From Bacillus alveayuensis (lineage in GTDB: Bacteria; Bacillota; Bacilli; Bacillales; Aeribacillaceae): a stretch of DNA of 64,000 bases. Shown piece after piece: positions 22,340 through 31,201 of this stretch. Where the stretch lies: positions 162,169 through 226,168 of the forward strand of contig JAUSTR010000002.1 in assembly GCA_030812955.1 (NCBI GenBank), read 5' to 3'. The notes beneath the pieces were generated by a model. It made no database searches. It worked only from the letters and a program-made list of their open reading frames with translations, and was not told the DNA's origin. The position numbers and the translations under genes are program-made. How positions within the stretch are numbered: position 1 is the first letter of the stretch; every line of letters starts with the position of its first letter.

Positions 22340-22424
22340 ATTTCAATTCTAATGAACAGATAAAATCATATGCGTACACTCCCCCATCTTTGCATACATA
22401 TAGCAAGGAAAGGGGGATTTTGTT

Positions 22425-23183
22425 ATGTTGAAAAAGCGAAGACGTCTCCCCAAAAGAGGTCCACTTCCATTTCGATATGTGTTTTTATTAACATTTGTTT
22501 TTTTTATTTTTTCAACGGCAGGCGGGTTATGGATCATTAATAAAGGAATAGAACCGACATTAGTCAGTGTTGCGGAAACAGAAACAAAACGAATTGCTAC
22601 TCTTGTGATTAATAATGCCATTAATAAGCAAATTAATGATGAGGTCGATGTCAATAAGCTAATCGTTGTTGAGACGGATGAAAACGGAAAAGTAACAACC
22701 ATTGATTTTAATGCCCAAATGGTGAACAGTATTTTAGCAAAAATCACACAAAAGGTTCAACGCAATTTACGAGAAGCTGAAAAAGGAAATATTGATGTAT
22801 TAGACATTCCGGATATTGAAGTTGAAACAGAAGGAGAACCGGAAGAGGAAGGAATTATTTATTATATCCCACTTGGTCAAGCAACTAATAATGCATTGTT
22901 AGGGAACTTAGGTCCACGGGTCCCTGTTCGATTTTACGTCATTGGAAATGTAGTTTCAGACGTAAAGAAATCCATTGAACCATATGGAATTAATAATGCG
23001 CTCATTGAAATTTCTGTTCATGTAACCGTGAATGTACAGGTTGTTATCCCATTTGCAACCTCTACAACGACTGTTGAAAATACAATTCCGATTGCCTTCC
23101 GTGCCGTTCAAGGAGATGTGCCGCAATTTTATAATGGAAATGGGAATTCGAATCCTTCCATCGATTTACCAATAAATCCATAG
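22425..23183 (+). CDS. yunB: sporulation protein YunB
   Basis: Protein of 252 aa with a basic N terminus and one membrane segment (YVFLLTFVFFIFSTAGGLWII, about 21-41), then a soluble part with TLVSVAETETKRIATLVINNAIN and PVRFYVIGNVVSDVKKSIEPYGINNALIEI. The pattern fits B. subtilis YunB, a mother-cell (SigE) protein needed for normal spore formation. AAAGGGGGA precedes ATG 22425. Confidence 0.88.
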   Translation: MLKKRRRLPKRGPLPFRYVFLLTFVFFIFSTAGGLWIINKGIEPTLVSVAETETKRIATLVINNAINKQINDEVDVNKLIVVETDENGKVTTIDFNAQMVNSILAKITQKVQRNLREAEKGNIDVLDIPDIEVETEGEPEEEGIIYYIPLGQATNNALLGNLGPRVPVRFYVIGNVVSDVKKSIEPYGINNALIEISVHVTVNVQVVIPFATSTTTVENTIPIAFRAVQGDVPQFYNGNGNSNPSIDLPINP

Positions 23184-23247
23184 TTGAAAATATGATTCTC
23201 TCTTGGTAAAATGCTTAACGTACAATTGAATATTTACCTTGTCTCCT

Positions 23248-23497
23248 AGATGAGGTAGAGGCGCGAAACATATGAGTAAACAATGGGAGGATGACAACGA
23301 TGACCATGGTTGAAAGGATTTTTCGCCGAAGCAAAAAAAGACGTCACGCTTTTTTTGCTGGGGTTGCCTTGAATAAGGGTAACACTGTCATTATAGGACG
23401 ACCCTATAATGGAGGGCTACTGATCGTGATGGAGGATAACATACATTACACATCAAACGGGTAATGATAGTTATTTTCTATCATTACCCGTTTTTTC
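23248..23497 (+). promoter_or_regulatory. lysine riboswitch (L-box) with terminator
   Basis: The aptamer lies at about 23248-23428 and shows the L-box core in order: GAGGTAGAGGCGCGAA, GAGTAA, TCGCCGAAGCAAAA, TTTTGCTGGGGTTGCCTTG, AATAAGGGTAACACTGTC and GGAGGGCTACTGATC. P2/P3/P4-type stems are visible, such as CATTATAGG against CCTATAATG. The platform is a terminator, CGGGTAATGATAG (23458-23470) with CTATCATTACCCG (23478-23490) and six Ts. Lysine should switch off the NhaC-type transporter at 23574. It accounts for most of the 390-bp gap after yunB. Confidence 0.93.
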
Positions 23498-23573
23498 CGT
23501 CATTTTCACTTCTCTCTGTTATTTTCTTTCTCGAACATCGCCCTCCGTAAATTCATGATGGAGGAGATCTTCT

Positions 23574-25121
23574 ATGGTTGGTACAATTTATTCAATTATC
23601 CCGCCTATTATTGCGATCGTCATGGTTCTCATAACCCGTCGTGTCTTATTATCATTAGGTATCGGGATTCTTTCAGCAGCACTGATTATTAATGAATTTT
23701 CTATACGAAGTTCGTTAGTAACCATTTTCAATGCATTTAAAGCCGTTTTTTGGTCAGATGGCGAGGTCAACACGTGGAATGTATATATTTTATTATTCTT
23801 ACTCATTCTTGGTATTATTACAGCGTTGATCTCGATCTCCGGAGGTAGTCGGGCTTTTGGTGAATGGGCTCAAAAGCGTGTGAAATCGCGTGTTGGTGCC
23901 CAAATTACGGCAGCGCTGTTAGGAATTATTATTTTCATAGATGATTATTTTAATGCGCTTGCTGTCGGTCAAGTGACACGTCACATAACCGATTGCCAAA
24001 AAGTTTCTAGGGCGAAGCTTGCATATATTATCGACTCCACATCTGCACCGGTTTGTGTCGTTTCCCCAATTTCAAGCTGGGGTGCGTACATTATTGCGAT
24101 TATCGGCACCATTATAACTGCACATCAGGTAAGTGAATATACGGCATTGTCAGCATTTATTGCCATGATTCCGATGAATTTTTATGTTTTTTCAGCTTTA
24201 TTGATTGTTTTTATTGTAGCATTGTTCAATATTAATATTGGACCGATGAAAGCACATGAAATGCGTGCAATCGAAACAGGTGAGGTTGTAGATCCAAATA
24301 AAGAGCCAATTGGAGAAGTAAAGGATACCTTACCTATTAGTGAAAAAGGAACAGTTGGCAATCTTCTATGGCCGATTATTGCCTTAGTAATTGGAACAGT
24401 ATCGGCTATGATTTGGACCGGCTATAAGGCTGTTCCAGATGAAGCGACTATCTTGACCATTTTTGAAAACACTGATGTTTCAAAATCCCTTTTCTATGGC
24501 GGCATTTTTGGTTTAGTTATAACATTGATTATATATTTTGCAAAAGGAATTCAAGGCAGCTATTTGCCAAAAGGATTTATAGAAGGCATGAAATCGATGC
24601 TTCCGGCTATTTATATTTTAATTTTTGCTTGGACAATCGTTGATTTAATAGGTCAATTAGAAACAGGTACTTATTTAGCAGGACTTGTAAAAGAATCGAA
24701 ATTAAATGTTTCCTATTTACCGGTCATCCTTTTCATCCTATCAGCTTTTATGGCCTTTGCAACAGGTACTTCATGGGGAACATTTGGTATTATGCTTCCA
24801 ATTGCAGGAGATTTAACGGCAGCAACGGATATTAGCCTATTGTTACCTGCCATGGCAGCCGTTCTTGCAGGTTCTGTATTAGGTGACCATTGCTCGCCAA
24901 TTTCCGATACAACCATTCTTTCTTCCACAGGAGCAGGAAGCCATCATATTGATCATGTATTAACACAATTACCATATGCGATCATTGGCGGTATAATGGC
25001 AGCGATAGGATACTTCGTATTAGGAATGACAGGAAGTACAATCATTGGTTTAGCCGTTGTCATCATTGCCATTGTTCTTTTCTCCATGTTCTTTGTGAAA
25101 AGAGCAAAACAAACAGCTTAA
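23574..25121 (+). CDS. NhaC-family transporter, probable lysine importer (LysW-type)
   Basis: Membrane protein of 515 aa with about 12 hydrophobic segments in the Na+/H+ antiporter NhaC family. Characteristic stretches are IFIDDYFNALAVGQVTRH and LGDHCSPISDTTILSSTGAG. GGAGGAG precedes ATG 23574. The lysine riboswitch directly upstream argues strongly for amino-acid transport; NhaC-type proteins under L-box control have been proposed as lysine transporters (LysW). The family alone would only say cation/solute antiport. No terminator is evident; repeat copy B follows at once. Confidence 0.82.
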   Translation: MVGTIYSIIPPIIAIVMVLITRRVLLSLGIGILSAALIINEFSIRSSLVTIFNAFKAVFWSDGEVNTWNVYILLFLLILGIITALISISGGSRAFGEWAQKRVKSRVGAQITAALLGIIIFIDDYFNALAVGQVTRHITDCQKVSRAKLAYIIDSTSAPVCVVSPISSWGAYIIAIIGTIITAHQVSEYTALSAFIAMIPMNFYVFSALLIVFIVALFNINIGPMKAHEMRAIETGEVVDPNKEPIGEVKDTLPISEKGTVGNLLWPIIALVIGTVSAMIWTGYKAVPDEATILTIFENTDVSKSLFYGGIFGLVITLIIYFAKGIQGSYLPKGFIEGMKSMLPAIYILIFAWTIVDLIGQLETGTYLAGLVKESKLNVSYLPVILFILSAFMAFATGTSWGTFGIMLPIAGDLTAATDISLLLPAMAAVLAGSVLGDHCSPISDTTILSSTGAGSHHIDHVLTQLPYAIIGGIMAAIGYFVLGMTGSTIIGLAVVIIAIVLFSMFFVKRAKQTA

Positions 25122-25130
25122 ATGTTAAAA

Positions 25131-25235
25131 AGGGGCATTGTAAAAGTCGATGGTCGGACAAATGAGATTTGTTCGACCACGTGCTTTGTTGGTTCATAGA
25201 CAGTCGAAAAGTAACAAAATTTACGAACACAGCCT
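25131..25235 (-). repeat. MITE-like element, family 1, shortened copy B
   Basis: 105 bp in reverse orientation. The right end reads GTCGAAAAGTAACAAAATTT then ACGAACACAGCCT, the inverse of the family left end. The internal GGTCGGACAAAT/ATTTGTTCGACC hairpin is kept, but the outer left arm is degenerate. TTAAA occurs on both sides (25125-25129, 25236-25240) and may be a target duplication. Confidence 0.75.
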
Positions 25236-25424
25236 TTAAATAATAGCAATTCTTACTACACAATTTAATAAAGAATTATATGAAAAAAATAACATTCATT
25301 GAATTTTATAACTTTATAGTTGTTGAAAAATTTTAAAAGGTAAGAAAATTATATATAAAAACAACTTGGAGACAAAATGCTCAATAAAAAAATCATTTTA
25401 AAATACTATTTTTAAAAAATGTCT

Positions 25425-25454
25425 TTGACATATGGTATAAATTAAAGATATACT
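25425..25454 (+). promoter_or_regulatory. predicted sigma-A promoter of the NSS transporter
   Basis: TTGACA (25425-25430) and TATACT (25449-25454) are separated by 18 bp, 85 bp before the ATG at 25539. The rest of the 417-bp gap after the NhaC gene is repeat copy B and very AT-rich DNA with no ORF or riboswitch that I can recognise. Confidence 0.65.
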
Positions 25455-25538
25455 ATGTATATATTATGTTAAATAATCAGAAAATATTTAACTTTCGAAA
25501 ACCGTAATAAAACGAAAAAATCAAAGGAGGGTCAATTT

Positions 25539-27023
25539 ATGGAGAATCGACCACAATGGGGAACTAGGGCTGGCTTTATTTTAGCGGCAGTTGGGTCTGC
25601 TGTTGGATTAGGCAACATTTGGCGATTTCCAGCAACAGCTTATGAAAATGGTGGAGGAGCATTCTTTTTACCGTATTTATTTGCCCTATTAACCGCAGGT
25701 ATTCCATTGTTAATTCTTGAGTTTACAATGGGGCATAAATTTAGGGGATCAGCACCTACATCATTCTCTCGGCTAAGTAAAGGAACTGAGTGGCTTGGCT
25801 GGTGGCAAGTAGCGATCTCATTTGTTATTTCTACTTATTATGCAGTTATTATCGCTTGGGCGATGGCCTATGCCGTATTTTCTTTTAAATTAACCTGGGG
25901 AGAAGATACAGAAGGATTTTTATTTTCCGAATATTTAAAACTTGCGGAAGCTCCAGGACAAATGGGGAGCATCGTCCCAAGTGTCATCATTCCACTTGTT
26001 ATTGTTTGGGTCATTACCCTTGGCGTATTAATTGCCGGAGTAAAAAAGGGAATAGAGCTAGCAAACAAAATCTTTATTCCAGCGTTAGTTGTCATGTTTT
26101 TAATTATCGTCGTTCGCGCCCTCACGTTAGATGGTGCAGCAGCTGGTCTTGATGCATTCTTTAAACCAGATTGGACGAAAATAGCCGATGGTAAAGTTTG
26201 GGTAGCTGCTTATGGACAAATTTTCTTTAGTTTATCCATTGCGTTTGCCATTATGATTACTTACTCAAGCTACTTGCCAAAAAAATCAGATATTACAAAC
26301 AATGCTTTTATAACTGGCTTTAGTAACTCAGCTTTTGAATTGTTAGCAGGTATTGGAGTATTTAGTGCTTTAGGTTTCATGGCAGCTCAAGCTGGTGTTC
26401 CTGTAAAAGAAGTTGTATCAGGAGGCGTAGGATTAGCGTTCGTAGTATTCCCACAAATCATCAATCAGCTTCCTGCTTTAAATGGGTTATTCGGCTTTTT
26501 ATTCTTTGCGTGTTTAGTGCTAGCAGGGTTGTCATCCTTAATTTCCATTATTGAAACATATGTTGCTGGTGTTCAAGAAAAGTTTAACGTTTCTCGTACA
26601 ACATCTGTAGTTCTTGGAGGAGGAATTGCAGCAATCATTTCCCTTTTATTTGCAACACAAGGCGGTTTATTCTATTTAGATGTTGCTGATTACTTTATTA
26701 ATAATTTTGGAGTTGCTCTTGCTGGTTTGTTTGAAGTTATTACGGTCGCATGGATTGTTAAAGAGCTGAAAAGCTTCCAAAGCCATGCGGATGCTGTTTC
26801 AGACATAAAGCTTGGATTATGGTGGAGAATTTGCTTAGCGGTCATTACACCTGCCGTGTTAGGATATATGATGTTTGATAACCTTCGTACAAACTTAACT
26901 TCAGAGTATGGAGACTATCCACGTGAATTTATATTTAGTTCTGGTTGGAGTGTTGCCTTAGGTGCCATTTTGATCGGTGTCCTATTCTCCATTAAGAAAA
27001 AGTCTCAGCACTTAAACTCTTAA
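25539..27023 (+). CDS. sodium-dependent amino acid transporter (NSS/SNF family)
   Basis: Protein of 494 aa with 11-12 hydrophobic segments. The N-terminal signature GSAVGLGNIWRFPATAYENG holds the Na+ and substrate site of the neurotransmitter:sodium symporter family. AAAGGAGG precedes ATG 25539. A 36-aa MetS-type small subunit follows 17 bp later, as in the MetPS methionine/alanine importer. Methionine or alanine is therefore the likeliest cargo, but the substrate cannot be read from the sequence. Confidence 0.9.
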   Translation: MENRPQWGTRAGFILAAVGSAVGLGNIWRFPATAYENGGGAFFLPYLFALLTAGIPLLILEFTMGHKFRGSAPTSFSRLSKGTEWLGWWQVAISFVISTYYAVIIAWAMAYAVFSFKLTWGEDTEGFLFSEYLKLAEAPGQMGSIVPSVIIPLVIVWVITLGVLIAGVKKGIELANKIFIPALVVMFLIIVVRALTLDGAAAGLDAFFKPDWTKIADGKVWVAAYGQIFFSLSIAFAIMITYSSYLPKKSDITNNAFITGFSNSAFELLAGIGVFSALGFMAAQAGVPVKEVVSGGVGLAFVVFPQIINQLPALNGLFGFLFFACLVLAGLSSLISIIETYVAGVQEKFNVSRTTSVVLGGGIAAIISLLFATQGGLFYLDVADYFINNFGVALAGLFEVITVAWIVKELKSFQSHADAVSDIKLGLWWRICLAVITPAVLGYMMFDNLRTNLTSEYGDYPREFIFSSGWSVALGAILIGVLFSIKKKSQHLNS

Positions 27024-27040
27024 GATAAGGGGGTATCATA

Positions 27041-27151
27041 ATGAGTACAAGTGCCGTTATGATGATGGTTTTAGGAGTTGTCATTATTTGGGGAGGGCTA
27101 GCAGTTAGTATTACAAATGCTGTTGTGAAAGCCCGTCGCCAAAAAAATTAA
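27041..27151 (+). CDS. MetS-type small subunit of NSS transporter
   Basis: Gene of 36 codons: one hydrophobic segment (AVMMMVLGVVIIWGGLAVSI) followed by a short basic tail (KARRQKN). This matches the single-span small subunits (MetS) of methionine/alanine NSS importers. ATG 27041 follows AAGGGGG. It lies 17 bp after the transporter and just before a terminator, so the two form an operon. Confidence 0.85.
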   Translation: MSTSAVMMMVLGVVIIWGGLAVSITNAVVKARRQKN

Positions 27152-27162
27152 TTCAAATACGA

Positions 27163-27210
27163 AAGGCTGAACAAAGGGGACAATAAATGTCCTTTGTCTC
27201 AGCTTTTTTT
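27163..27210. terminator. Bidirectional terminator between NSS operon and lytH
   Basis: AAGGCTGA-CAAAGG (from 27163) pairs with CCTTTGTCTCAGC (27191-27203), with T7 on the plus strand. On the minus strand it lies just past the lytH stop and may serve both transcripts. Confidence 0.8.
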
Positions 27211-28201
27211 ATTTCATTGATTTTTGTCGTTCTTGGCGTTCCCATAAACGTAAATGGGGATAAGGATCAAAAGACCATTCAGTACGACCGTTGTCTTTGT
27301 ACATACCATAATGTAAATGGGGTGGGAACTTTCCAGCCGTTCCAGGTGGACCATATCCAGAGCTGCCAACTGAACCGATCAGTTGACCAGGCTTTACAAT
27401 CTGACCGACATGAAGGTCTTTAGAGAAGCCGTTCAAATGGGCGAAATAATGATACGTATTATTGATATCTCGAATTCCTATTCGCCAACCGCCATAGCGA
27501 TTCCACCCTTTCATTTCCACAATGCCGTAGCATGTTGCACGAACAGGAACACCGTAACTAGCAAAAATGTCTGTTCCTTCATGAATTCTTCTACCGCCCC
27601 AGCCTCTTGCGTCTCCCCAGGTGCTTCGATAGCTGTAATTTGCCTTTAATGGAACTGGAAATGCATGCTCAAATAAATTTAAATGGCCAAAATGCTTGTA
27701 TATTTTTATATGACCTATGATGATCCCAACTGTTTTATCACGTTGGTAATAATCCCATAAAGCAATTTTTATGTTTTCAAGGTCAATGCCATACGAAGAC
27801 AAATAATCGGCAAATGTATATAAAACATCCTCGTCATTTGTCCGATCCGCTTTCCCATCCCCGTTTCCATCTTTACCCATACCTCCAAAAATCTGAATGC
27901 TTACAGGGCTTTGATCATCATAATGAGGATTGGAAGGCCCTGCCCATTTTTCAGGTGGAATATAAATCCCGATTAAGCCTACTTCTTTTGGAATGTCCTT
28001 TCGAACTCGACGTACGTTCCGTTCATATTGGTCAACCGCTGCTAATACATACCAAGGTATTTGCGTGATGGCTTCAACTTTTCTGTAAAGACTTAACCGT
28101 TCTTGATTGCGTTTTTTTTCATCCATTTGTATTGCGGCTTCTATATTTTTAGTGAAGAAAGCGATAAGTAAAATGAAGATCATCATTTGTTTGAAAAACA
28201 C
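27209..28201 (-). CDS. lytH: sporulation L-Ala-D-Glu endopeptidase LytH (YunA), M23 family
   Basis: Peptidase of about 330 aa with an N-terminal membrane/signal segment (MMIFILLIAFF), an extracytoplasmic region, and a C-terminal LytM/M23 zinc peptidase: RRIHEGTDIFASYGVPV supplies His and Asp ligands, and PPHLHYGMY supplies the HxH. In B. subtilis LytH trims side chains of spore cortex peptidoglycan late in sporulation. The frame opens at 28222, but AAAGGAG inside it is spaced for GTG 28201. It also contains DGNGDGKADRTNDED, a Ca-binding-like acidic stretch. Confidence 0.9.
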   Translation of the reverse strand: MFFKQMMIFILLIAFFTKNIEAAIQMDEKKRNQERLSLYRKVEAITQIPWYVLAAVDQYERNVRRVRKDIPKEVGLIGIYIPPEKWAGPSNPHYDDQSPVSIQIFGGMGKDGNGDGKADRTNDEDVLYTFADYLSSYGIDLENIKIALWDYYQRDKTVGIIIGHIKIYKHFGHLNLFEHAFPVPLKANYSYRSTWGDARGWGGRRIHEGTDIFASYGVPVRATCYGIVEMKGWNRYGGWRIGIRDINNTYHYFAHLNGFSKDLHVGQIVKPGQLIGSVGSSGYGPPGTAGKFPPHLHYGMYKDNGRTEWSFDPYPHLRLWERQERQKSMK

Positions 28202-28405
28202 GTATGCTAACTCCTTTCCCACTATTTCATATGTTTAGTTTGGTATAAGGAGCGTTTTTCATTATAAGAAAATGTTAGAAATTATGAAAAATGCTTTTCC
28301 TTGTTCATTACCTCCCGTTATGTTAAATTGTCTATAGTATTTGAATTTTTGTTTCCACCATTTCGTTTTGATCGTTCATTAACTACATACTGGAGTGATT
28401 TGCAT

Positions 28406-29302
28406 ATGGCAAAAAAAGAAGAATATTTACGTAAGCCTGAATGGCTTAAAATAAAATTAAATACAAACGAAAACTACACCGGCTTGAAAAAGCTCATGCG
28501 TGACCATAAGCTTCACACGGTCTGTGAAGAAGCGAAATGCCCCAATATTCATGAATGCTGGGCTGTAAGGAGAACCGCAACATTTATGATTTTAGGAAGC
28601 GTCTGTACTCGCGCTTGTCGTTTCTGTGCTGTTAAAACAGGTCTTCCGACTGAATTGGATTGGCAAGAGCCTGAACGTGTGGCAGAATCCGTTTATTTAA
28701 TGAATTTAAAGCATGTCGTAATAACAGCTGTTGCGCGTGATGATTTAAAGGACGGAGGAGCTGCTGTTTTTGCTGAAACAGTTCGGGCTGTTCGTAAAAA
28801 AAATCCATTTACAACAATTGAAGTTCTCCCTTCGGATATGGGAGGTGTTTACGAGAATTTAAAAACATTAATGGATGCACGCCCGGACATTTTAAACCAT
28901 AATATCGAAACCGTGCGCCGCTTAACACCTAGAGTACGGGCTCGTGCTACGTATGAACGTTCATTGGAATTTTTAAGAAGAGCTAAAGAAATGCAGCCAG
29001 ATATCCCAACAAAATCAAGTATTATGATCGGTCTTGGCGAAACAAAAGAGGAAATTATTGAAGCAATGGACGACTTGAGAGCAAATTATGTAGATATTAT
29101 GACGATTGGGCAATATTTACAACCAACGAAAAAGCATTTAAAAGTTCAAAAATATTACCATCCAGATGAGTTTATAGAATTAAAAGAAATTGCGCTATCC
29201 AAAGGTTTTAGCCATGTAGAAGCAGGTCCACTCGTCCGTTCTTCTTATCATGCTGATGAGCAAGTCAATGAAGCGGCTAAACAGCGCCAAGCAAAAGCGT
29301 AG
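28406..29302 (+). CDS. lipA: lipoyl synthase LipA
   Basis: Radical SAM enzyme of 298 aa that inserts two sulfurs into octanoyl groups to form lipoyl cofactors. Auxiliary cluster ligands are Cys40, Cys45 and Cys51 ([14 protein letters not shown]). The radical SAM motif is Cys67, Cys71, Cys74 (CTRACRFC), and the C-terminal RSSY serine is present. The frame is open from 28301; ATG 28406, behind GGAGTGAT, gives [16 protein letters not shown] and the normal length. Links to gcvH (lipoyl carrier) and to the suf system that supplies its clusters. Confidence 0.97.
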   Translation: MAKKEEYLRKPEWLKIKLNTNENYTGLKKLMRDHKLHTVCEEAKCPNIHECWAVRRTATFMILGSVCTRACRFCAVKTGLPTELDWQEPERVAESVYLMNLKHVVITAVARDDLKDGGAAVFAETVRAVRKKNPFTTIEVLPSDMGGVYENLKTLMDARPDILNHNIETVRRLTPRVRARATYERSLEFLRRAKEMQPDIPTKSSIMIGLGETKEEIIEAMDDLRANYVDIMTIGQYLQPTKKHLKVQKYYHPDEFIELKEIALSKGFSHVEAGPLVRSSYHADEQVNEAAKQRQAKA

Positions 29303-29307
29303 AAAAA

Positions 29308-29353
29308 AGAAAAAGCAATCGGGGAACGAACATGCATTCCGATTGCTTTTTCC
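29308..29353. terminator. Bidirectional terminator between lipA and yutC
   Basis: AAAAAGCAATCGG pairs with CCGATTGCTTTTT (ending 29352). T and A runs on both sides let it serve the convergent lipA and yutC transcripts. Confidence 0.9.
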
Positions 29354-29355
29354 TT

Positions 29356-30012
29356 TTAGCGGTCTTTCATATCTTTATCGAGGTTTTCATTCATTTCTCC
29401 ATAGCCTTCTCCATTTTCATTTTCACCTGTGTTAAGCTTTCGGCCTTGCGGAGATTTTAACATTTCTTGAATAAGATTATCTATGCTTCGGTCTATTTTC
29501 AATGAATCTGTATCCATTTGACTATAAGATTCGATTTGTCTAATAAGATTCGGGTTATCTGTTACATACACATGATAATATCTTGGAACAACAGAGATCG
29601 CTGTCTTTTTCACTTGATCAGCAGTTTCAAAACGATTATCGGAATTCGTTTGATACCAAACTAATACTTCATCATCCGTAACAAGTGTTGCTACATCCTG
29701 AACGTTTGGCAGCTGAACGGCTAATGTACTAATAACATTGGCCATTTGCTCACGGTTAATGGCTGGGGTTTCGGTAGAAAGCTTTTCGTAGCCGGCAACC
29801 GGACTTTTTTGATGCCTTACATAACCGAAATGACCTGCATCATCATCATCATTTCCATTATTCATATCATCTTCATTGTATAATTCATTTCGATCTGTAA
29901 CGTTAATGGTATTACCATTTTCTTTATACATTCCAAGATCATTGTCATCATACTGGCAGCCTGTTAATAACAATAATCCTAAAAGACAAGCTGATAAAAC
30001 TGATTTGATCAT
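29356..30012 (-). CDS. yutC: YhcN/YlaJ-family sporulation lipoprotein YutC
   Basis: Lipoprotein of 218 aa: signal peptide ending LLLLTGC (lipidated Cys19), an Asp/Asn-rich linker (NEDDMNNGNDDDDAG), then a YhcN/YlaJ domain (EQMANVISTLAVQLPNVQDVATLVTDDEVLVWY, KKTAISVVPRYYHVYVTDNPNLI). Members are found in the spore envelope. The C-terminal tail is acidic and low-complexity. AGGAGGT precedes the ATG. Convergent with lipA. Confidence 0.88.
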   Translation of the reverse strand: MIKSVLSACLLGLLLLTGCQYDDNDLGMYKENGNTINVTDRNELYNEDDMNNGNDDDDAGHFGYVRHQKSPVAGYEKLSTETPAINREQMANVISTLAVQLPNVQDVATLVTDDEVLVWYQTNSDNRFETADQVKKTAISVVPRYYHVYVTDNPNLIRQIESYSQMDTDSLKIDRSIDNLIQEMLKSPQGRKLNTGENENGEGYGEMNENLDKDMKDR

Positions 30013-30133
30013 GATTTAACACCTCCTATTGATAGATTGACCAATAGGGAGAAAAAAGTTGTTAGTAATTGATGGGGATTTTACATTCGTTTATCATAAA
30101 AAGAAAAGAGCATCGAAAAAGGTGGAGTCCTTC

Positions 30134-30409
30134 ATGATTACCATTCATAATCAACATTACCAATTAGTAAAAGAGTTTAAAAATGGCTTTAACGAAGAAG
30201 CGTTTAAAGAAAGATACAGCGAAATTTTAAATAAATATGATTATATTGTCGGGGATTGGGGATATAATCAGTTAAGATTACGCGGGTTTTACGATGATCA
30301 AAATCAAAAAGCCACATATGATACAAAAATTAGCACATTAGATGAATATTTGTATGAATATTGTAATTACGGTTGTGCCTATTTTGTTTTGAAAAAAGTT
30401 CATGTATAA
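30134..30409 (+). CDS. yutD: YutD-like DUF1027 protein
   Basis: Protein of 91 aa with the DUF1027 core NEEAFKERYSEILNKYDYIVGDWGYNQLRLRGFYDD and a Cys pair near the end (EYCNYGCAYFVLKK) that could bind metal or form a disulfide. AAGGTGGAG (30119-30127) fits ATG 30134; the frame is open from 30059. Function unknown. The position between yutC and yutE matches B. subtilis. Confidence 0.85.
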   Translation: MITIHNQHYQLVKEFKNGFNEEAFKERYSEILNKYDYIVGDWGYNQLRLRGFYDDQNQKATYDTKISTLDEYLYEYCNYGCAYFVLKKVHV

Positions 30410-30431
30410 GTCGAAGCAGCTGCTTCGACTT
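30408..30431. terminator. Perfect palindrome at the yutD stop codon
   Basis: AAGTCGAAGCAG followed by CTGCTTCGACTT is a perfect 24-bp palindrome that includes the yutD stop. It lies between the convergent ends of yutD and the 30430 gene. There is no long T run, so it may be a transcript end or only a stability hairpin. Confidence 0.55.
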
Positions 30432-30714
30432 ATGATTCATATGGCGGTTGTTCATTTTGTGAAGGATCATCATGGGGTGGATGGCTTCCAGGGTCCTGTC
30501 TTGGCAAATCTTGATGAAAGGATCTAAATTCATAATTGAAGGCACTGTAATGTTGTTGACCTTCTTCCCAAGGAGAGCTTTTATTCTCTACCGGTTCATA
30601 TTTGTTTCGTGGAGAACCATAAGCACCTTCTGGCAGGCCTTCGGGAATTAAAAAATTACGCATCGTTTCAACGTTTGAAAAATCGCTGTATTGTCTTCTT
30701 TTTTGATCACCCAT
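30430..30714 (-). CDS. small Pro/Glu-rich cytosolic protein, unknown function
   Basis: Protein of 94 aa. It starts MGDQKRRQYSDFSNVETM, has a middle segment KYEPVENKSSPWEEGQQHYSAFNYEFRS, and ends in a Pro/His/Asp-rich tail (PGSHPPHDDPSQNEQPP). I recall similar small proteins near yutD in other Bacillaceae, but not an assigned function. GGAAGGTGA (minus strand) fits ATG 30714; the frame extends to 30774. No membrane segment. The disordered look would fit a spore or stress protein; that is inference. Confidence 0.65.
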   Translation of the reverse strand: MGDQKRRQYSDFSNVETMRNFLIPEGLPEGAYGSPRNKYEPVENKSSPWEEGQQHYSAFNYEFRSFHQDLPRQDPGSHPPHDDPSQNEQPPYES

Positions 30715-30810
30715 GGCTGTCACCTTCCAATATATTTTCTCTCCTCTCGTGCATATCGTTCCACGAATGAACAAACTTATTCAGACGCAAGAATGAACAG
30801 TTGCTATGTT

Positions 30811-31077
30811 TTACACAATTTCATATAAAAACTCCCGCAATTCTTTTGCATTTTCGTCGCTTAATTGAAATGCATGCTCAAGATATCCAGGCTCCTTTAA
30901 GTCATCTTCTCCAATGATAGCAAAGCGGTCGCTAAGCAAGTTTAAAACAAGGTATTTCCCGTAGTATCGATCTGTCTGAATAATCGCTAAATCAAAACGT
31001 TCATTATGGCCCATAAAGCTGACGAAACGAACTTTTGCATCAACTGTTTCGTCATATAAGTAATAGCGTTCGTCCAA
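30811..31077 (-). CDS. DUF3055-family protein
   Basis: Protein of 88 aa whose pattern (YYLYDETVDAKVRFVSFMG, FDLAIIQTDRYYGKYLVLNLLSDRFAIIGEDDL, GYLEHAFQLSDENAKELREFL) matches what I know as DUF3055. Start TTG 31077 with GGGAGGTTATC ahead of it. Function unknown. Divergent from yutE across 124 bp that should hold both promoters. Confidence 0.75.
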   Translation of the reverse strand: MDERYYLYDETVDAKVRFVSFMGHNERFDLAIIQTDRYYGKYLVLNLLSDRFAIIGEDDLKEPGYLEHAFQLSDENAKELREFLYEIV

Positions 31078-31201
31078 AATGATAACCTCCCATAAAAAAT
31101 GTTCTAAATGGATTGTATCACATTTTCATTCGAACATTTGTAAACGAACCGTAACTATGTGATAAAATAAAAATGCATAGTATTTATAGGGGGAAATTTT
31201 C

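Noticed and set aside
23300..23464. 54-codon ORF with a good GGGAGG site before ATG 23300
   Set aside because: It lies entirely within the lysine riboswitch; the sequence is conserved as RNA structure, and the product (MTMVERIFRRSKKRRH...) resembles nothing known.
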